DNA of 64,000 nucleotides from Anaspis maculata (Eukaryota; Arthropoda; Insecta; Coleoptera; Scraptiidae): contig OX421963.1 in the NCBI GenBank assembly GCA_949128115.1, forward strand, positions 92,637,602-92,701,601, in the 5' to 3' direction. Position 1 is the first letter of the stretch. Each line of letters starts with the position of its first letter. The translations under genes and the position numbers were made by a program. The notes beneath the pieces were generated by a model, which saw only the letters and a list, made by a program, of their open reading frames with translations, had not been told where the DNA came from and ran no database searches. Of this stretch, positions 61,301-64,000 are shown one piece after another.

Positions 61301-62077
61301 CGCATATCTTGATTGCTTCTCCAAGCTTTAAATCTTCTTGCTGTAGTAATTTTTTTCGGATTTCGGAGTTGTTGCTACCACTGATTAGCACACATGTTAT
61401 CAAGTCGTCATTTAATTTTTCGAATTTGCACGGTGAGGCTTGTTTCTTCAAATCTGTGACAAATTGCTCGAGGGTCTGCTCTCCTTGGTGCGACTGGAAG
61501 AATTTATAACAAAGAAAACATAAACTTTCTCTTGGCTTGAAGTAAATTTTCTGCATGCATTTTTGAAGAAAACTTGATTTTCATGATTTACGACTCACCC
61601 TGTATAGTAAATAGAATTACAAAACACATTCAAAGGTTCAAAAAGATTGCTTTTTGGTCTGTTGAAGAGAGTTTACCAACATCTTTCGAAATAACGAAAA
61701 TACGGGGGAAGGGGCGAAGAACCATTGTTTGACCTTCCATATTCTCAAAGATAAAAACTCTATTTCAACATTTTTCAGACACTTTAGAAGCATTTCTCTA
61801 ACGGTGATTCAATTTTCAACCCCAAGTTTGCAAACACTCTGTAGAGAAATACGTTAGCTTTATTTTATTTTACGTTTGCAGTTATCTCAACGAACGTCTC
61901 CCACCGGAGAAGATACCGAACAAAATCGCCCTCACCGACACCTTCCCCATCACGTCGATCGGTCACATCAAAAAGGATGTTTTGCGCAAGGCCTACTTGA
62001 ACATGAAGATTGTTCACAGCGAAAGCAACTTCGACATGGACACGGCTTCGGATAGCATATCAGAAGACGAAGCTTAG
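29409..62077 (+). CDS. luciferase-like / 4CL-like acyl-CoA synthetase homologue, six exons, probable pseudoenzyme
   Basis: The joined exons 29409-29573, 29766-30076, 41167-41605, 50046-50350, 50785-51066 and 61882-62077 give 565 codons with all junctions GT/AG and phases consistent (0, 2, 0, 2, 2). The order of motifs is that of the adenylate-forming (ANL) superfamily: P-loop-like GTSSAPKL, A5 YCSTE, A7 GYFKTGDLARYD, A8 GRIEDMILTNG, and a C-terminal lid TSIGHIKKDVLRK. Length matches insect luciferase-like proteins (about 540-560). The usual catalytic lysines are missing: the A10 Gly-Lys is Gly-His, and the A8 Lys-Gly is Asn-Gly. The second glycine of the P-loop is Leu. There is no SKL-type peroxisome signal; the protein ends SISEDEA. 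I infer a divergent, possibly non-catalytic member. The start at 29409 is the first ATG in frame; a GTG precedes it at 29403. Confidence 0.85.
29766..30076 (+). CDS. exon 2 of the synthetase-like gene
   Basis: Acceptor CTCTAG at 29760-29765, donor GTAAGT at 30077. Encodes the first half of the N-terminal subdomain, including ALFIGAIVTPLDPDLH, the equivalent of the G-A-x-V-x-P-L-x-P segment of the family. Ends in phase 2, completing a Lys codon with exon 3. Confidence 0.85.
30875..31500. repeat. palindromic element inside intron 2
   Basis: Arms 30875-31150 and 31235-31500 are inverted complements, for example TTGAAGGCCCTCTGAAATCA with TGATTTCAGAGGGCCTTCAA. Its centre contains a smaller inverted pair, ATATACCAAGGAACCAAAGT and ACTTTGGTTCCTTGGTATAT (about 31135-31250). 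No coding. Confidence 0.75.
32302..33784. mobile_element. TA-flanked 1.48-kb foldback element
   Basis: The ends are CAGGGTGGTGAAAATTTCG and its complement, flanked by TA at 32300-32301 and 33785-33786, as for Tc1/mariner-type elements. The arms extend several hundred bases (32302-32960 with 32995-33784). The right arm carries an extra 139-bp MITE absent from the left arm. There is no transposase. Confidence 0.75.
33104..33242. mobile_element. PIF/Harbinger-type MITE, 139 bp, copy 1
   Basis: Terminal inverted repeats GGCTCGATACCAAGTT / AACTTGGTATCGAGCC, with TTA duplicated at 33101-33103 and 33243-33245. The partner arm near 32836-32860 lacks the insert and has a single TTA, so the duplication is read directly. 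A three-base TTA/TAA target is typical of PIF/Harbinger. Confidence 0.8.
33790..34712. repeat. palindrome of about 920 bp
   Basis: Arms 33790-34065 and 34425-34712 are inverted complements: ACCGTCCGTTTTTTATTTTA with its complement at the other end, and TTACAGCTTCTAGGGGTCTT with its complement near 34450. The loop 34066-34424 is unique sequence. Confidence 0.75.
34715..34905. repeat. short palindrome
   Basis: TGCAGAATTGAATTC near 34725 and CGCACTGCAGG near 34758 pair with CCTGCAGTGCG near 34849 and GAATTCAATTCTGCA near 34889. MITE-like, without coding. Confidence 0.65.
35245..35860. repeat. three small palindromes in the right arm of the intron 2 structure
   Basis: About 35250-35395 pairs GATAATTTTGGCCAGGCG with CGCCTGACCAAAATTATC. 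About 35560-35665 pairs AAGCATAAGCATTTGCTT with AAGCAAATGCTTATGCTT. About 35705-35845 pairs AACTGGTCG...AACCAGCTG with CAGCTGGTTT...CGACCAGTTT-like sequence. No coding. Confidence 0.55.
36413..36674 (+). repeat. direct tandem duplication, 130-bp unit
   Basis: Two nearly identical units begin CAGTAGCAGCAGA at 36413 and 36543 and end GAAACGTCAAAAAAAAATAG. A few substitutions separate them, so the duplication is fairly recent. Confidence 0.8.
37995..38206. mobile_element. 212-bp palindromic MITE, copy 1
   Basis: Starts TATCCCATACACTTT and ends with its complement, with TA at 37993-37994 and 38207-38208. The interior pairs GTGACAAGCTGG-like segments. The corresponding repeat near 40390-40410 reads CACAACCTAGGCTTG without insert, so a single TA was the target. 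The second copy, of the same length, is at 62396-62607. Confidence 0.8.
38366..38592. mobile_element. Tc1-type MITE, about 227 bp
   Basis: Flanked by TA on each side. The ends resemble each other in inverse orientation: CAGTGTCGATCGAAAG with GTTTGGAAACACTT at left, and AAAAGTGTTCCCAAAGCCCA then GTG at right. It does not code. Confidence 0.5.
38838..39430 (-). pseudogene. Tc1/mariner transposase fragment
   Basis: On the minus strand, from about 39430 downward, the frame shows WSRCLFSDESEFNLF (region of the first catalytic Asp), VFGGGGVTVWGE, then DNVRPHRA with the second Asp, and LPLSPDMSPIEHVWSRIK with the final Glu, as in DD34E transposases. A TAG interrupts the frame near 39197 and the C-terminal part is shifted near 38917. 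The N-terminal DNA-binding half is missing. It is inactive and sits inside the palindrome in intron 2. Confidence 0.8.
39788..40400 (+). repeat. minisatellite of about 120-150-bp units with CAGA runs
   Basis: Five runs of CAGACAGACAGA (near 39793, 39939, 40061, 40191 and 40308), each followed by TTTTTATCAAGATAATCTTG-like and AAACAAGCCTAGGTTGTGAA-like segments. An isolated inverted CTGT run lies at about 38278-38298. Confidence 0.8.
41167..41605 (+). CDS. exon 3 of the synthetase-like gene (P-loop region)
   Basis: Acceptor TTGCAG at 41161-41166, donor GTGAGC at 41606. It encodes 146 codons with the P-loop-like STQGTSSAPKLVCLSHHN, where the family usually has S-G-T-T-G-x-P-K-G. YPSSWIFQVLL stands where luciferases have the HHGFGMF-type segment, so the aromatic/histidine substrate-pocket residues are changed. 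GC content is far above that of the flanking introns. Confidence 0.88.
41640..42735. other. intron sequence with a small hairpin
   Basis: A 14-bp perfect stem GTTTATCTATAAGG / CCTTATAGATAAAC with an 8-base loop is at 41825-41860. Nothing else recognisable was seen until the dispersed repeat at 42740. Confidence 0.45.
42740..42860 (+). repeat. dispersed repeat, copy 2 (first copy at 13020-13150)
   Basis: Same ordered landmarks as copy 1 (TATAACCGGAAATG, CTTCCAAAAACTT, GCGAAACAAATACTCAAGTC). The family is unknown. Confidence 0.55.
43200..43730 (+). repeat. GC-rich dispersed repeat, uninterrupted copy
   Basis: Matches the two halves at 17690-17911 and 21940-22100 joined together, so it represents the target before insertion of the second giant element. 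Frames here are short and unlike any protein I know. Confidence 0.6.
43735..44300 (+). repeat. degenerate minisatellite, units near 45-55 bp
   Basis: Repeated phrases such as GGGTCGAAACTCAACACC, GGGCTGGAACTCATC, GGCTCTGACTCGACACCTGG and AGGAGGGTC recur with substitutions. It continues the GC-rich repeat to its left. The long frames on both strands arise from the repeat. Confidence 0.6.
44820..45058 (+). repeat. CATTTACCAA array, left subterminal
   Basis: Some two dozen copies of a decamer with variants CATTTACTAA, CATTTACAAA and TATTTACCAA, head to tail. Subterminal repeats of this kind are often transposase-binding sites in hAT and other cut-and-paste elements. Confidence 0.85.
45207..45415. 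mobile_element. 209-bp TA-flanked palindromic MITE
   Basis: CAGTTGGGAGCGAAATGATT at the left pairs with AATCATTTCGCTCCCAACTG at the right, and TA flanks both ends (45205-45206, 45416-45417). The stem continues through CAGCCGAC and GCTAACATTTCTGAA-type segments. This is typical of Tc1/mariner-derived MITEs. Confidence 0.85.
45420..47820. other. middle of the decamer-flanked element, no recognisable gene
   Basis: Frames of 60-110 codons occur on both strands but none shows a transposase motif (no D-D-E context, zinc finger or hAT dimerisation signature that I can see). The region may be a decayed transposase gene or captured sequence. Confidence 0.35.
47828..48120 (+). repeat. CATTTACCAA array, right subterminal
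   Basis: About 290 bp of CATTTACCAA and AATATTTACCAA units, direct orientation relative to the left array. Confidence 0.85.
48324..48460. mobile_element. PIF/Harbinger-type MITE, 137 bp, copy 2
   Basis: Same ends and interior as 33104-33242 (GACCGCCGTAAGTGC, CCATAGCAACGGCGGATACC). Here AAA flanks both ends. It is inserted in a fragment of the same host repeat as copy 1 (GACCCATTTAATTTATGA) but at a different position. Confidence 0.75.
48466..48925 (+). pseudogene. Ty3/gypsy-type reverse transcriptase fragment
   Basis: Frames on the plus strand show VVEPSKSLWRSPVLLVKK, DGRELNEITGHDSYPIPRI, then SIDLRKAFWQIPIDKASREK, VVPFGLRNSAQTQQRLID and the catalytic SYMDDV. A TGA stop at 48691-48693 splits the domain, and RNase H and integrase do not follow. 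It is a dead fragment in intron 3, immediately after the MITE. Confidence 0.85.
48990..49930 (+). mobile_element. possible LTR or leader of a retroelement
   Basis: This AT-balanced stretch has a TATA-like GGGTATAAGAGGG near 49064 and AGGCGCCAAAATTAAGTGAC near 49561, which resembles sequence beside a primer binding site. No second LTR or clear TG...CA boundaries were found. A (CT)n run lies at about 49796-49812. The call is tentative. Confidence 0.25.
50046..50350 (+). CDS. exon 4 of the synthetase-like gene (A5 region)
   Basis: Acceptor ATTTCAG ends at 50045, chosen over the AG at 50036 because it keeps the phase of exon 3. Donor GTAAGC at 50351. Encodes DFNLSCLKCVIVGNFL, the A5 core MYCSTETG (family Y-G-x-T-E) and GRYGELLVGGEGVMLG. 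Ends in phase 2. Confidence 0.87.
50381..50702. mobile_element. palindromic insertion filling most of intron 4
   Basis: GCGTTCGGCATGCTCACTCT near 50388 pairs with AGAGTAAACATGCCGAACGT near 50678, and repeated CCACTCCACTCT-type motifs lie between. Flanks CTTACTAC and GTTACTAG agree at six of eight positions. This is compatible with a small hAT-type MITE, but the boundary is uncertain. Confidence 0.5.
50785..51066 (+). CDS. exon 5 of the synthetase-like gene (A7-A8 region)
   Basis: Acceptor TTTCAG ends at 50784, donor GTTAGT at 51067. It completes a Gly codon and encodes YYKNFEATKAV, then A7 GYFKTGDLARYD with the conserved Asp, and A8 GRIEDMILTNGVKVPPGSIED with the conserved Arg. The Lys normally before the A8 Gly is Asn. 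Ends in phase 2. Confidence 0.88.
51088..55047 (+). mobile_element. giant array-filled non-autonomous hAT-type element, copy 3
   Basis: Begins TAGTACTGGCA and ends TTGCCAGCACTA, with GTTTGTAC (51080-51087) and GTTTGAAC (55048-55055) as 8-bp flanks differing at one base. End blocks are at 51088-51307 and 54916-55047 in direct orientation; between them is only the GAAGTC-type array, so the GACATT arrays and core of copies 1 and 2 are absent. It begins only 21 bp after the donor of exon 5. A short foreign segment lies at about 51995-52085. Confidence 0.75.
51315..54910 (+). repeat. GAAGTC-type tandem array of copy 3 with higher-order repeats
   Basis: Basic units as in 7800-10262. A longer period is superimposed: the stretch starting TTTAGGTTGGAA recurs near 52258, 52750 and 53259, giving a higher-order unit of about 500 bp with very similar contents. 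No genes. Confidence 0.8.
55056..56560. other. intron 5 sequence without recognised genes
   Basis: Short frames only. A small duplicated phrase GCTCCGCTAATAGAGCCCC / GCTCCGCTGATAGAGCCCC occurs near 55735 and 55818. The lower-coordinate end of the gypsy element lies at or before 56567, so part of this stretch could belong to its LTR. Confidence 0.3.
56567..56751 (-). repeat. 3' LTR (at least its start) and polypurine tract
   Basis: On the minus strand the polypurine tract AAAAAAGGGAAA (56751-56740) is followed directly by TGTGGGATAACC from 56739, and a TATA-like CTATAAAAGG lies at 56675-56666. An end at CATAACA (56567) is a guess; the LTR may be longer. Confidence 0.55.
57159..58122 (-). pseudogene. 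integrase remnant of the gypsy element
   Basis: The core domain shows CPICQKY (zinc-binding end), LILVDYYSKFAEVEKL with the first Asp, VSDGGPQYTA with the second Asp, and SNGMAERQVQNVK with the Glu. The frame stops near 57586. Further down, KVWVQLKP and RNRKYLRPRE, both typical of the integrase C-terminus, appear in different frames, showing frameshift decay. Confidence 0.85.
58205..58618 (-). pseudogene. RNase H remnant of the gypsy element
   Basis: Shows VIVESDHKPLLAIIKKP, PPRLQRLLLQLQKYQFTLNY and GSELIIADALSRAYLP, the usual order in gypsy RNase H. The first part of the domain, upstream of 58618, is in another frame. Confidence 0.85.
58956..59525 (-). pseudogene. reverse transcriptase remnant of the gypsy element
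   Basis: Shows VLVKKPDNSLRICLD, AEIFSKLDANQAFHQIPL, TFGTPFGR and, in a later frame, MYINGIIIRAKDQKEH and KCQIGVNEIKFMGHII. A stop falls after TFGTPFGR, and the expected Y-x-D-D catalytic pair is altered or lost (YINGII in its place). Confidence 0.85.
59633..60172 (-). pseudogene. retroviral-type aspartic protease remnant of the gypsy element
   Basis: A 179-codon frame with FKIDSGASVNLMPINMY, the D-S-G-A active-site motif, and LLGLPKCIKLKLI, the typical I/L-L-G-x second motif. It retains the catalytic Asp but is cut off from gag by the insertion at about 60204-60871. Confidence 0.85.
60204..60871. mobile_element. inverted-arm insertion, Penelope-like candidate
   Basis: GATTGAACTGCACGCAGTCT at 60204 and its complement near 60852-60871 begin arms of about 90 bp; both contain the phrase GGGCCAGAGACCTTCGAAA. 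The insert splits gag from protease of the gypsy element. The roughly 490-bp middle has only short frames and no reverse transcriptase. The hammerhead-like core in the right arm suggests derivation from the terminal repeat of a Penelope-like element. Confidence 0.55.
60781..60816 (+). ncRNA. hammerhead-ribozyme-like core
   Basis: CTGACGA (60781-60787) and GAAA (60807-60810) frame a 5-bp stem GAAGG/CCTTC with an 8-base loop, followed by CCGGTC, which supplies the minimal stem III and GUC cleavage triplet seen in Penelope-like hammerheads. The inverted copy at 60240-60285 has CTGACAA and so has lost a core base. Stem I is weak here. On the plus strand it would lie sense in intron 5 of the synthetase-like gene. 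Activity is inferred only from the motif. Confidence 0.45.
60951..61556 (-). pseudogene. gag remnant of the gypsy element
   Basis: A 201-codon frame with the capsid-like GEQTLEQFVTDLKKQASPC and LNDDLITCVLISGSNNSEIR. It ends in two CCHC zinc knuckles, CTRCGSSHQINKC and CMKCKKTNHFASMC (the first imperfect). The N-terminal part of gag is missing. Confidence 0.85.
61557..61881. other. end of intron 5, no gene
   Basis: AT-rich; an ACTCACCCTGTATA motif near 61597 resembles the end of a TA-flanked element, but its partner was not found. The acceptor TTTGCAG precedes exon 6. Confidence 0.3.
61882..62077 (+). CDS. exon 6 of the synthetase-like gene (C-terminal lid)
   Basis: Completes a Thr codon and encodes YLNERLPPEKIPNKIAL, DTFPITSIGHIKKDVLRKAY and an acidic end finishing SISEDEA, then TAG at 62075-62077. 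In active relatives the T-x-x-G-K-I motif holds the adenylation lysine; here it is T-S-I-G-H-I. No peroxisomal SKL-type tripeptide. Confidence 0.88.
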
Positions 62078-62395
62078 CTAATTTTATACTTTTGACATAA
62101 ACGATTGCCTACCAATATAAATGAGTACCCGACCTTTACTAATAACTATACTATCAGTATCAGTGACTGTACCTCCTAGAAGTGGCTCCTGGTTCTTAGT
62201 GGGATGTATTTGTGACGGGCAATAGTCGCATCTTTTGGCAACCGAGCGCAAATCGAGCAAATATGGACTTTCTGTGAACTTCAAGGATGATGAATCAGAA
62301 TTGGCGATCAGCTGAAGCTGGGGCAACGCAGTGGCTCTTCAAAAATTAGCGAAGCTGGACAGGTAGGTCCGCTCGTAGCAGCATCTTGTGGTGTA

Positions 62396-62607
62396 TATCC
62401 CAAACACTTTCTATTTTCAGTAGAATGACTATTTGGAGCAATAATAAAGTGACAAGCTGGGAGGCTACGACTACGGCTGATGGCACCTGCAAAGTTTTGG
62501 AGCGAAACTATCAGCGGCCATTGGCCATATTCTCCCAGCGCTCCAACTTGTCACTTTATTTTTGCTTCACAAAGTCATTCTACTGAAAATAGAAAGTGTA
62601 TGGGATA
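62396..62607. mobile_element. 212-bp palindromic MITE, copy 2
   Basis: Same length and ends as 37995-38206, flanked by TA at 62394-62395 and 62608-62609. It lies 319 bp after the synthetase-like stop codon. Arms pair TTTCAGTAGAATGAC with GTCATTCTACTGAAA. Confidence 0.8.
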
Positions 62608-62784
62608 TAAACCAAAGTTTTTATTCATTATTCCATTGCAAAAGTTGTATTCTATTTTGTTCTTTGAGCTGTGAGGGGAAGCCGCAGAACAGACAAGCTT
62701 TACCTCTTCCTGTTACCGACTCTCACTTTTGAAGCTTTGAGAAAACCGAGGAGAAAACCAGAAGAATACTGCCTCCACTAGTCT

Positions 62785-62790
62785 TTATTT
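62785..62790 (-). terminator. polyadenylation signal of the TIL-domain gene
   Basis: AATAAA on the minus strand, 22 bases after the stop codon of the TIL gene. Confidence 0.55.
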
Positions 62791-62811
62791 ACATAATAAG
62801 TACAGAAAAAC

Positions 62812-63115
62812 TAGACTCTACATTCGCTAGGCAGGACGCATTCGCCGTGCTTGTTCTTGACGAAACCCGGCTTGCAGAAACATCCTATCTTGCAGTCGTC
62901 CGTGCAGAGCCCCGGCAGGAGTTTTCCACAAGTCGGTTCGCATGACGGGCCGCAGGTCTTGTACTCCTGGTTCTCGGGACACAGTTCTGCGAAAATATTT
63001 TTTCAGATGGTTGCAAAGTTCAAATTGAAGCTCAGGGTGAGGCTCTAGCAGAATAACAGAAATACTTACGGCCCGAGACGAACGCTAAAAAGCACAAAAA
63101 TGCCACAGCTTTCAT
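62812..63115 (-). CDS. secreted TIL-domain (ten-cysteine) protease inhibitor, two exons
   Basis: Exons 63115-63070 and 62986-62812 join across a GT/AG intron (GTAAGT donor, TTTCGCAG acceptor) splitting a Gln codon; about 74 residues in total. Exon 1 is a signal peptide, MKAVAFLCFLAFVSG. The mature part starts QLCPENQEYKTCGPSC and contains ten cysteines with the GCFCKPGF and ECVLPSEC segments. That is the trypsin-inhibitor-like (TIL) fold, whose known members inhibit serine proteases of pathogens, the gut or haemolymph. The reactive loop should lie between the fifth and sixth cysteines by family rule, but I do not assign a P1 residue. The start is the only ATG giving a signal peptide. Specificity cannot be told from the sequence. 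Confidence 0.9.
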
Positions 63116-64000
63116 GGCACTCGGACGTTTTTTTTTTGACAGAGATGAACCTTCAAAAAGTGTTTCGGTTACTAACAACAGAGAGCTAACAATCGTAATT
63201 CAATAATCAAGTCAACACTTGCGATTGAAGGCTATACAAGACTACAAGCCTTTTAGTGGGGTCGGTACAGTATTATACGCTGCATTTTTGAGTAATGCAA
63301 TGTCATTTGGCACACATGTTCTTAGCACCTGTTTGAACAATTTTGTCCATCGCCGCAAGCGAAATTTTGGTTCAGATCCTGTATACAGGGTGAAGAAGAA
63401 AAACAATTTGAAAAAGTTGCATCTTTTGAACGGACAAAGGTAAGAGTATTGCAGGGCATGTCATATGATGCGTAATTTGATGGTTGTTGAGGTACACCAA
63501 ACCATTTTGATACATTATCAACAGTTTTCGAGATATTTGAAAAAAACTGAGATCTGTCAAAAAAAACATTATCCTCATTATAGCGCTTATTTTTGAAGAT
63601 ATCGGAATGAAATTTGGTATTTGCTTTATGAAAGACGTCGTGAATGAATAACAGCTGCAGTTATTTTCTAGGCCTATTTTCCTAAATAAGACAGTCAACT
63701 TTTTTGGGGGGGAACCGCCATCTTGTTTTGTGAATATCAAGCTGATGACCGAAAGAAATGACTGATAGTCATTAGGCTAGTATCATGCCATTACTCTATA
63801 TTGTGAAAGATCACCTTGGATGGACCATCATACCATTTTTGCTGAAAGAAACATGACGCACTGATTTTATCGGGTTCCTCAGAACTAGAGGACCTACTTC
63901 CAGCCATCGAGCCATTGCAAGTAACTGAACACCGCAATTATGACCCCTGATCATTTCTCAAAGTTGCTCACCAAGATTCATAGTCATAAGTGCAGCGGTT
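63116..64000. other. upstream region of the TIL gene and window end
   Basis: A weak TATA-like TTGTATAGCC on the minus strand at about 63230-63239 could be the TIL promoter (about 115 bp before the ATG). At 63383 ATACAGGGTGAAGAAG looks like the start of a TA-flanked element that runs toward or past the window end. No other gene was seen. Confidence 0.3.

Larger units (their letters stand above)
56567..61556 (-). mobile_element. decayed Ty3/gypsy retrotransposon in intron 5
   Basis: Read on the minus strand, the order is gag (61556-60951), protease (60172-59633), reverse transcriptase (59525-58956), RNase H (58618-58205), integrase (58122-57159) and a 3' LTR start at 56739. Stops and frameshifts separate the parts, so it cannot make a full polyprotein. 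A foreign inverted-arm insertion lies between gag and protease (about 60204-60871). No envelope gene is seen and no 5' LTR was found beyond 61556. The gene order protease-RT-RNase H-integrase marks the Ty3/gypsy superfamily. Confidence 0.85.

Overview
This is a repeat-rich insect (at least arthropod) nuclear window. Three host genes are supported: a RIO-family kinase, a luciferase-like/4CL-like acyl-CoA synthetase homologue spread over 32 kb, and a ten-cysteine TIL-domain inhibitor. Exons are GC-rich with canonical GT/AG junctions, and introns are AT-rich and packed with transposable elements. The host exons I can place total about 3.3 kb (about 5%). I cannot assign an order: a beetle or hemipteran would fit, but nothing here is decisive.

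Layout. 1-3.08 kb: fragments of repeats, a tRNA-derived SINE with 10-bp target duplications, and a short tandem repeat. 3.09-10.62 kb: a giant non-autonomous element with hAT-type ends, filled with tandem arrays and carrying a nested 3-kb TA-flanked foldback element. 11.1-11.4 kb: an LTR with an adjacent tRNA-Lys-type primer binding site on the minus strand, ending 61 bp before a RIOK2 exon. 11.43-12.85 kb: the last two RIOK2 exons; the first exons are not seen. 13.2-17.4 kb: an inverted-repeat-flanked block holding a 2.4-kb satellite that reads as back-to-back heat-shock-element motifs. 17.9-21.9 kb: a second giant hAT-type element, inserted in an older GC-rich repeat. 23-29.1 kb: two further satellite families and a 1.4-kb palindrome.

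29.4-62.1 kb: the acyl-CoA synthetase-like gene, six exons on the plus strand (565 codons as I join them). Intron 2 (11 kb) is mostly a set of nested palindromes. Intron 3 (8.4 kb) holds a 3.35-kb element with 8-bp target duplications and subterminal arrays of a ten-base repeat, plus a gypsy RT fragment. Intron 4 holds a small palindromic insertion. Intron 5 (10.8 kb) holds the third giant hAT-type element and a decayed Ty3/gypsy retrotransposon, itself hit by an inverted-arm insertion carrying a hammerhead-ribozyme-like core. The protein keeps the overall adenylate-forming fold motifs but lacks both catalytic lysines. 62.8-63.1 kb: the TIL gene on the minus strand.

The most unusual system is the giant array-filled hAT-type family (three members). 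Its ends are short terminal-inverted-repeat blocks, and in two members both the outer flanks and the inner flanks of these blocks form matching 8-bp pairs. That is the pattern expected if array circles integrated by recombination into resident short elements. Several insertions can be read against a natural empty site inside this same window, so their target duplications are well supported.
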